Positions 47,431 through 56,534 of a stretch of 64,000 bases of DNA are shown piece by piece. The stretch spans positions 1 to 64,000 of the forward strand of contig CADBCZ010000010.1 in assembly GCA_902793335.1 (NCBI GenBank). The letters are read 5' to 3'. This DNA comes from an uncultured Lachnospiraceae bacterium (GTDB lineage Bacteria > Bacillota > Clostridia > Lachnospirales > Lachnospiraceae). Position 1 is the first letter of the stretch. Each line of letters begins with the position of its first letter. The position numbers were made by a program, and so were the translations under genes. The notes beneath the pieces were generated by a model, which ran no database searches, was not told the origin of the DNA, and worked only from the letters and a program-made list of their open reading frames with translations.

Positions 47431-48489
47431 TTATTGAGCATTATTCAAAAGTACATCAAGTCCATAGTTGACTGCCTTTTTATATATCTCATCGTTATAG
47501 TAATTATCAGATAACTGATTAATGAATTTGCCAATAAGATTATCCTGATTTTCCTGATATATCTTGTTAATGTCATATTCATCACGACTGTCTTCGGTAA
47601 CAACCTCATATATATTATATCTGTTAACAAGACTTGAGAAATCAAAAACATCATGATTATAATTGTGTCCTTTGACAAGTATACGATATATATTATCCTC
47701 GCCCAGATTTCTAATCTGTCTATCAAGTAGATCAAGAATCATAGCTGGTGAATGATCAGGTTTAATATTGATAAGCAGATTCATATAAGTACGCTTAGCC
47801 ACAGGAACGAATTGTGTGCTGACTACTCCGTCAATCACTTCTCCGTATATATATCCTCTCGCACCCGTATCGGTATAATCAATAGGCTCTAGCGAACCAC
47901 ACATTATTACCTGATTCTCTTTAATTATCTCCGGCTTGTGGATATGTCCCAATGCTACATAATCAAAGTTTGTTTCACGCAAAGCTTTCTTACTGAACGG
48001 TAAATGATCCGCATCACCACCATGAGCTAACAGAATATTGAATGCACCCTGCTTGGCCGGTTTGATATGATCGAGTATGTCTTCTCTGTTTTCCTTACTG
48101 TTATACGAAAAACCTGTAACACAGGTATTGATATCTTTCATGTAAACATTGCTTATCTTATCTGCGGATAAACATATGGTCTTAGACGAGAACTGATAGG
48201 TTGCCATAGGACTATCCGGTTTCATATAGTCACGATTACCGGCTATTATAATAGTCTTTGTACAGGTAAGCTTAGACAGCATATAATCTACGTCTCTAAG
48301 CATTCCTATTGACGGCGGCATGTGGAACAGATCTCCTGCTATCAGCAATAAATCGACCTGTCTCGTCTTAGCATCTTCAATAACCTTAACAAAAGTTTCC
48401 TTTATCTCCTGTTCTCTGGCCTCGCTCCAAGGTTTTCCCTTATCCGGCTGAATGCCCAGATGAACATCTGCCATATGAATGAATTTCAT
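47431..48489 (-). CDS. SbcD/YhaO-like metallophosphoesterase
   Basis: A 352-residue calcineurin-like nuclease subunit. It has the five phosphoesterase motifs: DVHLGIQPD (Asp-X-His), LIAGDLFH (Gly-Asp-X-X), IIAGNRDYM (Gly-Asn), LAHGGDADH and LGHIHKP. The C-terminal 150 residues are the capping region. The family makes Mre11/SbcD-type nuclease pairs with an SMC-like ATPase, here the gene just downstream. GAGG lies before the ATG. A promoter and a stable leader hairpin precede it. Confidence 0.85.
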   Translation of the reverse strand: MKFIHMADVHLGIQPDKGKPWSEAREQEIKETFVKVIEDAKTRQVDLLLIAGDLFHMPPSIGMLRDVDYMLSKLTCTKTIIIAGNRDYMKPDSPMATYQFSSKTICLSADKISNVYMKDINTCVTGFSYNSKENREDILDHIKPAKQGAFNILLAHGGDADHLPFSKKALRETNFDYVALGHIHKPEIIKENQVIMCGSLEPIDYTDTGARGYIYGEVIDGVVSTQFVPVAKRTYMNLLINIKPDHSPAMILDLLDRQIRNLGEDNIYRILVKGHNYNHDVFDFSSLVNRYNIYEVVTEDSRDEYDINKIYQENQDNLIGKFINQLSDNYYNDEIYKKAVNYGLDVLLNNAQ

Positions 48490-48554
48490 GTCATTACCTG
48501 CCTCTTTTTATTACTTTATTCTATCATTAAATGATATATTGTTTACCACGCTAT

Positions 48555-48645
48555 AAAGTCATATAGCCTTTTGTATCATACAATAGACCATACGACTTTT
48601 TAAATCAATCTTTTACATTATAGTAGATTTTACCGATAAAGGCAA
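48555..48645 (-). promoter_or_regulatory. Promoter and leader hairpin of the sbcD-like gene
   Basis: Minus strand TTGCCT (48640-48645), 17 bases, TATAAT (48617-48622). Just downstream a 14-base stem (48555-48568 with 48586-48599, with three G-T pairs) encloses an inner palindrome TTGTATCATACAA (48571-48583). Confidence 0.6.
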
Positions 48646-48696
48646 ATATTTTTATCAAAAACGTTTAAGTCCCGCTGAAGCATCCCTGCCAAATCG

Positions 48697-49077
48697 TTAT
48701 ACCTTCAACATATTAATGAGTTCTTTCATCTGAGCATCTGAAAGATGGGCACCTGTAATCAATGTTGCCAGAGCATGTGTCTGATTTCCTGCAAAGTAAC
48801 TGTCGGCAAAATGTCTGCTCTTAGCTTTCAAACATTCATCTTTTGTCTTGACCGCATGATAGTGGTATATTCTGGAATCTCTCTCATCCACAGTATAATC
48901 CAATATCTCTTTCTGGCAAAGACGATTGATAAGTACTCTTATAGTCTTAGGTGATAAGCTTTTATCGCCCTGATCCATTCCCTTAATAATTTCCTGAGAA
49001 GTCAGACTTTCTCCGCAGGCCCATACTATTTCCATTACCTGCCATTCTGTCTCACTGGGTGTGTGTTGCTGTTCCAT
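48697..49077 (-). CDS. BlaI/CopY-family repressor
   Basis: A 126-residue winged-helix repressor with PSETEWQVMEIVWACGESLT (about 7-26) and the recognition helix SPKTIRVLINRLCQKEIL near 42-59. The C-terminal part has HYHAVKTKDECLKAKSRHF, a dimerisation region. No BlaR1 is adjacent, so it probably responds to another signal. It starts 3 bases after the stop of the metallo-hydrolase gene, so the two form a unit. Confidence 0.85.
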   Translation of the reverse strand: MEQQHTPSETEWQVMEIVWACGESLTSQEIIKGMDQGDKSLSPKTIRVLINRLCQKEILDYTVDERDSRIYHYHAVKTKDECLKAKSRHFADSYFAGNQTHALATLITGAHLSDAQMKELINMLKV

Positions 49078-49080
49078 TCT

Positions 49081-49743
49081 TCAATCTCCTTCAAACAATT
49101 TATTAACCACTTCTATATCATCATCTATCAATTCAGCGAATCTGTCTCCATATACCTTTTCTCCCAAAATTGTTCCGTAATGGATTGGAACTGCAATCTT
49201 AGGTTTTAATCTGTTGACAAAATGTGCCGCTTCCTTATAGTTCATCGTATAAGTCCCACCAATAGGTATAAATGCTATATCACAATCAATGCTTTCATTT
49301 TCTTTCAGAGCGTCGGTATCGCCCGCCACATACAAAACCTTATCATCAATATTCACCACATATCCGCACCATTTTTGGATTTTCGGGTGAAACGGTTTTA
49401 TCTTATTATAGGCAGGAACCGCCTTAACACTTATCACATTTCCTTTTCGATCAGTCACCTTCTTCTCTTCGCCAGGTTGTATAGCGATAATCCTCTCCTG
49501 TGAAACCACTGTATCTTCCAGTTCTCTAACCATTTTCCACGGGACAACAAATATGGCATTGCCACTTGCAACCTTTCCAATATCATCCGGCGAAAAGTGA
49601 TCATAGTGTCCATGAGTCAAAAAAACTATATCTGCATCCAGCTCCTCTTTTTTAATATGAAACGGATCAAAATAAAGTACACTGCTTCCGGCTACCTTTA
49701 TACTGCTTTGTTCATTTACTGTGATTGCTTCTATCCCCAACAT
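49081..49743 (-). CDS. Metallo-beta-lactamase-fold hydrolase (UlaG-like)
   Basis: A 220-residue MBL-fold hydrolase. The zinc motif FLTHGHYDHFSPDD is near residues 43-56, and VAGDTDALK near 143 and PIHYGTI near 193 give further metal ligands. It is of the small UlaG-like class of cytoplasmic hydrolases, with unknown substrate. I chose the ATG at 49743, since AAGGGG lies upstream at about 10 bases; an ATG seven codons earlier overlaps that site. It is directly followed by the BlaI-like gene. Confidence 0.85.
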   Translation of the reverse strand: MLGIEAITVNEQSSIKVAGSSVLYFDPFHIKKEELDADIVFLTHGHYDHFSPDDIGKVASGNAIFVVPWKMVRELEDTVVSQERIIAIQPGEEKKVTDRKGNVISVKAVPAYNKIKPFHPKIQKWCGYVVNIDDKVLYVAGDTDALKENESIDCDIAFIPIGGTYTMNYKEAAHFVNRLKPKIAVPIHYGTILGEKVYGDRFAELIDDDIEVVNKLFEGD

Positions 49744-49790
49744 ATATTCATCGCCCCTTATCATATATTAACTCGTACCAAACTTTTATA

Positions 49791-51272
49791 TTAATTCTTC
49801 TGTGCCCGACACCTTGAACACTCATACCATGTGTATGGCAGTCCATCGGGACCTGTAGTTTGTTCAGATGTATGTTTAACCCAGTCATGACCTAAAGCGG
49901 CAATTTTGGATGTCTCCGATTCTCCGCACCTGGAACATGTACGTTTCTTGGAACCCTCAACCATACATGTAGCTTCCTTAATAGTAGTCCAATTGCTCCA
50001 TTCATGACCTGTTGCAGGTATTGTTTCATTATCCACTACCTCTCCACAGGACGTACACTTTCGCTGTCTGTTTCCATCGGTTGTACAAGTAGCCTCTTTT
50101 ACAACCTCCCAGTCACCCGGAGTATGTACATGTTCTGTATTCTTATCCTCCGCTTGTGCGCTTTGGGTGTTCTTATCCTCCGCTTGTGCGCTTTGGGTGT
50201 TCTTATCCTCCGACTTATTGCTCTGCGAATCTTTGTCACTTGTCTTGGTGTCCTGTGAATCCTTATCGCCTGTCTTGGTATCCTGCGAATCCGTAGTATT
50301 CGTCTTGGATTTTTTTGAATCCTTATCCGTCGTCTTACTATTCTTATCACTCTTTTCAGAAGTCTTCTTAGTATTTGTCGGCTCTAAATTGTTCTCTGCT
50401 TCAGTCTTCTTTTCCTCTGTATTTTTATTAAAAGAGTTATCCTTTTTTGTTTTCTCCTCTGTATCTGACTCCTCATTTGATGTCTCTTTATCAGATTTCT
50501 TTTCACTATTCTTCTTTTCTGTCGCGCCTTTTTCGTCGTCTATGTTCTTATCCTCTGTCAGAAGAGCTTTTAATCTCTCTACGCTATCATCCGGCAATGA
50601 TTTATAATCTAAATGTCTTTCAATTTCTCCGTCATCGCCCTCAATAAACTCTGAAAAATCATAATTTCCTCTGATCAATACACTCTCATCGACCACAAAC
50701 TCTTTCTCGACCCCATTATAGGTTCCGTCAACAGTCTTTAACTTCACCAGCACTACACCTTCTTTAACCTCAAGAAGTGTATAGGTCAACCCATCACTGC
50801 CTGTATATACCGTCACACGAAATATTGTTCCTCTTACAGACATTGTAGAATTTGGTGTATCCACTTCATATGTATCATTTACTCCAAGCTTAGACTTAAG
50901 CTCATTTAATTCTGAGCCCTTATCCAAATATATTTTTATTCTACTGTCCTGTCTTTTTGGACTCGCCTCTAATTTAAAATGAGTATTGGCATCAGCATAC
51001 AGATATTTATCATTATCCATACACATCGTAAGAGAAGAAGCTTCACCAACACTTACATCATCTCCACTGTACAGACGTTCTCCGACGTAAGCTTGTCCGT
51101 TATTGCGTTCCCCTACAACATCTACTGTCCCCTCAACCTGTTTTATCAGAATACTGCGATATCCTCCGCTCTGCAGAATCATTGCAACCGCAACTCCCAC
51201 CGCAATAACAAAAACGCCTCCAAATGTAACGATCTTTCCCTTGGTAGTCTTAATAAAATCCCCAAACTTCAC
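49791..51272 (-). CDS. FecR-domain envelope protein with Cys/His repeats
   Basis: A 493-residue membrane-anchored surface protein. It has one N-terminal membrane helix (about 18-36), a FecR domain (about 45-190; DDVSVGEASSLTM, TPNSTMSVRGTIFRV), a long charged Ser/Thr/Lys/Asp linker with tandem repeats (about 250-390), and two to three C-terminal modules with CTSCGE, CSRCGE and CSRCRA pairs plus ATGHEW and ALGHDW motifs. FecR domains sit on the outside and sense or scaffold. Start is taken as GTG at 51272 after AAGGAG. It lies downstream of CHASE2/HD-GYP. Confidence 0.8.
   Translation of the reverse strand: MKFGDFIKTTKGKIVTFGGVFVIAVGVAVAMILQSGGYRSILIKQVEGTVDVVGERNNGQAYVGERLYSGDDVSVGEASSLTMCMDNDKYLYADANTHFKLEASPKRQDSRIKIYLDKGSELNELKSKLGVNDTYEVDTPNSTMSVRGTIFRVTVYTGSDGLTYTLLEVKEGVVLVKLKTVDGTYNGVEKEFVVDESVLIRGNYDFSEFIEGDDGEIERHLDYKSLPDDSVERLKALLTEDKNIDDEKGATEKKNSEKKSDKETSNEESDTEEKTKKDNSFNKNTEEKKTEAENNLEPTNTKKTSEKSDKNSKTTDKDSKKSKTNTTDSQDTKTGDKDSQDTKTSDKDSQSNKSEDKNTQSAQAEDKNTQSAQAEDKNTEHVHTPGDWEVVKEATCTTDGNRQRKCTSCGEVVDNETIPATGHEWSNWTTIKEATCMVEGSKKRTCSRCGESETSKIAALGHDWVKHTSEQTTGPDGLPYTWYECSRCRAQKN
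50141..50211 (-). repeat. 30-bp tandem repeat in the FecR-protein linker
   Basis: A perfect 30-base unit at 50141-50170 and 50171-50200 and a partial third to about 50211. It codes for the 10-residue unit EDKNTQSAQA. It lies inside a wider set of diverged copies of the DKDSQDTK type. Confidence 0.85.
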
Positions 51273-51334
51273 GCCATTCTCCTTCCGTGACTTTTTATCT
51301 ATCAAACTACTTTCTCTGTAAGCAAATCATTCCA

Positions 51335-53371
51335 TCATATATCTTCATCCAAAAGGCACTGATAAAGATATTCAACATATTTTCCGTCTATCTTACCATT
51401 TTCCGCCATATCACGCATAATGTCAAATGCTTTTTCTCTGGGAATAGGTTTTTTATACGGTCTGTCGGTTGCGAGTAACGCATCACATATATCCGCCACA
51501 GCCAGGATTCTCGAATCCGGACTTAACTGATTTGCATCAAGTCCCAGCGGATATCCCTTTCCATCTAAGCTCTCATGGTGTTGTCCCGCCCAGATTGGTG
51601 AATTTTTGAAATATTTATTGAAATAAACTTTATCAAGAATTTTCATGGTTATGCTGACGTGACTCTCCATAATTTCACGTTCACTGTCAGATAAAGTACC
51701 CTTAACTATTAAAACATTCCTTTTTTCATCTTCCGTAAAGAAAGGTTGGCCATCAAATTCATATGCAAGCACTCTTCCCAACTGCTCTCTCATTTCCTCA
51801 TTTAAATATCCCGCAGTATTAACTTTCTCAACAATAATTGATGCCTCTTTCGTCTTATCCACCAGTTCCTGATACTCTTTCTCATCACATTTTTCTTCAA
51901 GCATCTTAATACGAGCTTTAAGCCTTATCAGTTCAAGACGCGTCTCAATATCTTTTTCTTTACCGCCAAGTCTTGAAGACTTATTCATAACAGATAGCGG
52001 CACCGCCATCTTTCCAATGTCATGAAGATACGCAGCCATTATCAACTGTTCTTTTCTGTTATGCGAAAAATGTTCCTTCTCTTTTCTCTTAGCATGCATG
52101 AGATTGATACGATCAACAACCATTCCACTGTACTTTGCAACATTTCTGGTATGACTTGCATTATACGGTGTTCTTTCATCGATTGCAGCAGCCATAGCTT
52201 CTGTAAAAGACCACATTTGTTTCTTAAGTTCCTTCTGGTAGTTGTCGACCACAAAATAGACATCCATAAACGACATCATCAGAAGGATATATATACAAGG
52301 AATATAAAAGCCGATTCCCGCAACTATTCTTCCTATAATCATGTATAATGCCACAACCCCGACACTTCCCGCAATCCTTATCGGCATACTTAATTTTGAT
52401 GTACAACAAAAATATAACACTGGGATAAATGCCGTAATCAACGCCATAAGAATCCTGTTTACTATGACAACCGTTTTATTCTTCATATAAGCCTGAATGA
52501 TGTTGGCATGAATTTCCACACCATACATAGTGTTGCCACGATCAGACGCAGGCTGATAAGAATCCTGAAAACCGGGCGCATAAGCTCCCACTAGAACAAT
52601 AGCATCCTTAAATGCCTTAGAAGGTACCTTACCGTCTAATACAGCGCTCAAGGATACCTTAGAAAACTCTCCGGATTCTCCGGAATAAAGAAATTGAAAC
52701 TGCCCATTAGAATTAGTCTTTGGAGGATTTACATTTTCCCCAACTGTTTCCATATATCGCTTATAGACCGCATATGCAAAACTGTCCTGTGAACCGGCAA
52801 CACCGGATACATTCCCGGGAATTTTAAGAGAATTCATTGCATATCTGACATATCCGTCTCCTGCAATACATTCATTGGTAAACCCGGGAATCACTACTTC
52901 ATTTAGTTCTTCAAACGGCATTTCAACATTATCTATATAATCCTTATTAAAGAACAGCTTACCCTTGCTGTCCTTTTGTGTACGTCCTCTATAAACTATA
53001 TTGGTACCGGCAACGATATCGGCATTTGCAGATTTGATTGCTTCAACCAGATGCTCATCGCCGCTTTCATCATATTTGTCAGAAAAAAGAATATCAAGTC
53101 CCACTATAGCAGGCGCATTCTCTTTATCCCCATACAGTCTCTCTATAAGTTCTGCTGTCTTTTCTCTTGACCATAGATTGAAATTGCCATATTCAGACAA
53201 AGTCTCCTCATCTATTCCCACTATTACTATCCGTCTATCAGTACCCGAAAGTCTGGTATATAAATGATCTGTAATAAATGAATCTGCGCTGTATAGCGGA
53301 TTAAAAAATATCAGCAATACAGAAATTATTACGATCACTACTAAAAATATACGGTCAATCGTACTACTCAT
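51335..53371 (-). CDS. CHASE2 sensor with HD-GYP phosphodiesterase domain
   Basis: A 678-residue membrane sensor. An N-terminal helix (about 8-26) is followed by an external CHASE2 domain (about 30-300), three membrane helices (about 305-375) and a cytoplasmic HD-GYP domain (about 385-675) that is expected to hydrolyse cyclic di-GMP. The motifs AAYLHDIGKMAVP and GQHHESLDGKGYPLGL are intact. Between them is an insert of about 85 mostly helical, charged residues not normal for the family. The gene lies between FecR-domain and M23 genes. Confidence 0.9.
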   Translation of the reverse strand: MSSTIDRIFLVVIVIISVLLIFFNPLYSADSFITDHLYTRLSGTDRRIVIVGIDEETLSEYGNFNLWSREKTAELIERLYGDKENAPAIVGLDILFSDKYDESGDEHLVEAIKSANADIVAGTNIVYRGRTQKDSKGKLFFNKDYIDNVEMPFEELNEVVIPGFTNECIAGDGYVRYAMNSLKIPGNVSGVAGSQDSFAYAVYKRYMETVGENVNPPKTNSNGQFQFLYSGESGEFSKVSLSAVLDGKVPSKAFKDAIVLVGAYAPGFQDSYQPASDRGNTMYGVEIHANIIQAYMKNKTVVIVNRILMALITAFIPVLYFCCTSKLSMPIRIAGSVGVVALYMIIGRIVAGIGFYIPCIYILLMMSFMDVYFVVDNYQKELKKQMWSFTEAMAAAIDERTPYNASHTRNVAKYSGMVVDRINLMHAKRKEKEHFSHNRKEQLIMAAYLHDIGKMAVPLSVMNKSSRLGGKEKDIETRLELIRLKARIKMLEEKCDEKEYQELVDKTKEASIIVEKVNTAGYLNEEMREQLGRVLAYEFDGQPFFTEDEKRNVLIVKGTLSDSEREIMESHVSITMKILDKVYFNKYFKNSPIWAGQHHESLDGKGYPLGLDANQLSPDSRILAVADICDALLATDRPYKKPIPREKAFDIMRDMAENGKIDGKYVEYLYQCLLDEDI

Positions 53372-53416
53372 TCAACTTCCCCTCAATACTGTTTTCTTCC
53401 CCTAATCAAAAACCTT

Positions 53417-55339
53417 TTACTCCAAATATGGTAAAGGATCAACCGCCTCACCATTTATTCTTATCTCAAAATGCAGATGTGGTCCGGTACTTCTTCCGGT
53501 ATTACCTGAAAGAGCTATCTGATCCCCCTGATCAACATACTGTCCCACAGTTACCAGCACCTGACTTAAATGACCATATCTTGTAGATACACCGTCGCCA
53601 TGATCTATTATTACACAGTTTCCGTAACCTCCGACCCATCCTGCTGTAATAACCTGACCACCACGCGATGCACGTACTGTTGTACCCTGTGGAACACCGA
53701 CATCTGTTCCGGCATGAAGTCTTCCCCAACGATAGCCGAAATTAGATGTAACATTCCAATTTGTTACCGGATACATATATGTAGGTTTTGATTTTGTACC
53801 CCTTAATACCACCTGCGCTACAGCAGATACTTCCACAACTTCATCAATATGTTTTCTGTCACTCTCCAGATTACCTTTGTATGTAACAAGGTCAGTAACC
53901 GTATGTATCCCCGGTGAGCCCTCCTGAACCACCGAGGTTTCTCCAATATACATATTCCCGTCATCCTGATACTCTACATCTGCATAATATTTTTCCGTAT
54001 AGGTTTCCTGCTTTTCAACCATTACTTCAACCGGCGGAGTAGATACCAAAATATTCAAGCGGTCATCATAATAAATATCACCATCATCCTCTATGCCTTC
54101 ATTGAGTTCCTTAATCTTGTCCTCAGACATCCCCACTTTTTCAGCTATTATAGAAAGACAGTCTCCCGGAACAACAACATATACGCCACTCTCATCTATC
54201 GGAGTTGTCACATCATTATATACTGTATCTTTATCCTTGATTTCAGAACTGTTAACATAGGTTTCAACAACATATATCCTGTCAGAAAAACCGACATATT
54301 TGATACCGTCTTCTGAACCAAGTTTAGCTTCAGCTTCAACCACCTCAGGATTACTCTCATCAACACTAAGCTCCGTTGATTCCTCCTTAGCGTCTTCACC
54401 GCCTTCCTCATCCCTCCCCTCAGAAGTCTCTTCACTTTCTGCAGAATTCTGTTCTTCCTCAACCTTTTCACCTGCATTCTCTTCACCTGTTGCATCAGGC
54501 TCCGATCCGGTCAGAAAAGTTCTCTTAAACTGTGGAATCTCCACCTTTGAAGTTGTCTCAGACTCAGTCTCTGCAGGAGCTTCGGTTGCTGCCTCAGTAG
54601 AATCCTCTGCAGGAGCTTCATCTTCCTTAACACCGTCTATGGTTTCTTCTGTATTCTCTATCTTATCAGGAACATTTCTCTCAACATCTTCAAGCTTCTC
54701 ATTAATCTCAACCTCATACATTGCCACATTCTTGCTCTCCGGTTGTTTGAGTCCTACACGAAAATCATCATTTGTATCATAGCTGCTCTGAACCTTCTCA
54801 AGCACAGAAACAACATCATCAAACTTCTCCAATGTAACAATATAATCATCTATACGCATTGTATATGCAAGTTTCTTGTCGCCTCGAGAACATGAAGTCA
54901 GACCTTCTGTTACAACCTTTACAAGCTCATCATCCTTTTTGGTCTTCATTTTTTTAAGCAACTTCTTATCTTCCTGATTATCTTTATTAACCTCTTCATA
55001 GGAAACATCTACCCACAACGGTTTAATACCGTCAGAATTGTAGTTAAGTCTGGCCTGTTTAAATGCCGCCTCACCCTCTTCACGGTTTTTCGCTATAGCA
55101 ACTACGTTTCCATTAATGATAACCTTAACTCTATCACCCGGAGCAAATGCCGTCAAAATCGAATCCACACAGTACTGTATCTGTTCCTTAATCCCGGATT
55201 TATTTGCGCTATCATCGTTGTCAGGCTCTCTTATTAAGTCTGCTATTCCAGGAGCAATCATCATACCTATAGCGGTTCCTATAATCGCTGACCTGAAATA
55301 TCCCCATTGAGCTCTGGTTTTAAACTTAATTTTTTTCAA
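53417..55339 (-). CDS. M23 endopeptidase with LysM and G5 domains
   Basis: A 640-residue exported peptidase. It has an N-terminal membrane helix (about 18-36), a long acidic Glu/Ser/Ala region (about 200-330), a LysM domain (about 385-435, VVVPGDCLSIIAEKV), a G5 domain (about 440-525) and a C-terminal M23 domain with HAGTDVGVPQ (Zn ligands), YGHLSQ and GPHLHFEI. It cuts peptide cross-bridges in the wall. TTG start with GAGG. It may act with the FecR and CHASE2 neighbours in wall remodelling; that is inference. Confidence 0.9.
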   Translation of the reverse strand: MKKIKFKTRAQWGYFRSAIIGTAIGMMIAPGIADLIREPDNDDSANKSGIKEQIQYCVDSILTAFAPGDRVKVIINGNVVAIAKNREEGEAAFKQARLNYNSDGIKPLWVDVSYEEVNKDNQEDKKLLKKMKTKKDDELVKVVTEGLTSCSRGDKKLAYTMRIDDYIVTLEKFDDVVSVLEKVQSSYDTNDDFRVGLKQPESKNVAMYEVEINEKLEDVERNVPDKIENTEETIDGVKEDEAPAEDSTEAATEAPAETESETTSKVEIPQFKRTFLTGSEPDATGEENAGEKVEEEQNSAESEETSEGRDEEGGEDAKEESTELSVDESNPEVVEAEAKLGSEDGIKYVGFSDRIYVVETYVNSSEIKDKDTVYNDVTTPIDESGVYVVVPGDCLSIIAEKVGMSEDKIKELNEGIEDDGDIYYDDRLNILVSTPPVEVMVEKQETYTEKYYADVEYQDDGNMYIGETSVVQEGSPGIHTVTDLVTYKGNLESDRKHIDEVVEVSAVAQVVLRGTKSKPTYMYPVTNWNVTSNFGYRWGRLHAGTDVGVPQGTTVRASRGGQVITAGWVGGYGNCVIIDHGDGVSTRYGHLSQVLVTVGQYVDQGDQIALSGNTGRSTGPHLHFEIRINGEAVDPLPYLE

Positions 55340-55396
55340 CTTATTTCCTCATTTCTATAAGGTGTATCTTAAAGCCACTACAGATACATCTCTTCA

Positions 55397-55984
55397 TTAT
55401 GCATTTCTAACCTTTTCTTTAGTCGGCTTCTTTACTGAATAGCCAAATGAACCAAGCCTGTTTCCAAGCTCATAATATACTCCGTGAGAGTATGCGATAA
55501 GACCTGTTTCCTCAAGATGAAATGCACCCTTCTCATCAAGATATTCATCGGAAATCTGAACATTTACCACCTCTGCAATAAACATATCATGGCTTCCAAG
55601 CTCTAACACCTGTTTCACCTTGCACTCAATGTTAACAGGGCTCTCCATAATGACAGGTGCGTTGACTTTCTCCGCTTCACCTTTTGTCAAATGAGCTGCC
55701 TCAAACTTATCTTCGTCACGTCCGCTTCTAACGCCGCAATAATCCGTTGCCTTAACAAGCTTATCTGTAGTGAGATTAACAACAAATACACCGCTCTCTT
55801 TTATCATATTGTAGGAATGTCTCTCTTTTCTTACCGATATCGACAACATTGCCGGGTCAGAACAGATAGTTCCTGCCCATGCCACAGTCAGGACATTATC
55901 ATTGCCCTCATTGTCTCTGCAACTTATAAGAACTGCCGGTACCGGATATAACATATTTCCCGGTTTCCATGACTGTTTACCCAT
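55397..55984 (-). CDS. Flavin reductase-like FMN-binding protein
   Basis: A 195-residue protein of the flavin reductase/DIM6-like family: PVPAVLISCRDNEGNDNVLTVAWAGTICSDPAMLSISV (given here in part: LTVAWAGTICSDPAMLSIS) near 13-52, and HLEETGLIAYSHGVYYELG near the end. It binds FMN and uses NAD(P)H. The start at 55984 follows GGAGG. The partner oxygenase is not next to it. Upstream is a 500-base intergenic region with repeats. Confidence 0.88.
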   Translation of the reverse strand: MGKQSWKPGNMLYPVPAVLISCRDNEGNDNVLTVAWAGTICSDPAMLSISVRKERHSYNMIKESGVFVVNLTTDKLVKATDYCGVRSGRDEDKFEAAHLTKGEAEKVNAPVIMESPVNIECKVKQVLELGSHDMFIAEVVNVQISDEYLDEKGAFHLEETGLIAYSHGVYYELGNRLGSFGYSVKKPTKEKVRNA

Positions 55985-56084
55985 ATCTATATTCCTCCAT
56001 TGTTTCATCTTTTTAAATATATGGTAATTATACTATATGTGCGTGTTGGTTTTTCATGCATAAATAAAAACAACATATTTATAT

Positions 56085-56280
56085 GTTTGTTCACGCTTTT
56101 TCAAAGCGCTTCTCTGTTCTTCTCACTATGATATTCGAGTTGCTTCATTACTTCGTAATTCCCGCAACTCTCCAAACATTCGGAATCTCACGCTTTTTCA
56201 AAGCGCTTCTTCCTCATGTTTGTTAACTTGCACAAGTGTCAAATTTTTGCGCAAGCGCAAATTTGACACCTCTGCAAGTT
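56085..56280. repeat. Structured intergenic repeat cluster
   Basis: A 23-base direct repeat (56091-56113 and 56188-56210), each copy with the mini-hairpin CGCTTT-TTC-AAAGCG. Between them a hairpin GAGTTGC/GCAACTC (56138-56169) encloses ATTAC/GTAAT. Next comes a long hairpin (56225-56280): arms AACTTGCA/TGCAAGTT outside and GTGTCAAATT/AATTTGACAC inside, with a GCG/CGC tip. The region has no gene that I can support. Confidence 0.7.
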
Positions 56281-56364
56281 ATATCATAGTACACGTTACC
56301 ACAATCGTTAGGTATTGTAAAGTTATAATAAATGTAAAAAATTACACTAATTTTTTAAAACATC

Positions 56365-56393
56365 TTGCATATCCTAATAACATGGTATATTAT
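56365..56393 (+). promoter_or_regulatory. Promoter candidate for hemolysin III-like gene
   Basis: TTGCAT (56365-56370), 17 bases, TATTAT (56388-56393). It leaves a leader of about 135 bases before the start at 56535, with no known motif. Confidence 0.5.
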
Positions 56394-56534
56394 ATATATG
56401 CAACATCACATAGTATTGAATACTACATGACAAGGTTATTATCCCAATATCTAACATTAATGATGATAGTTATTCAATATAGAACAAAATATCCGCTGTT
56501 GCTCATTCAGCCATCTCAGAAAGGACGTGAATTT

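Noticed and set aside
50141-50211. CRISPR-like repeat
   Set aside because: The repeats are directly adjacent without spacers, in frame, and code for a protein linker.
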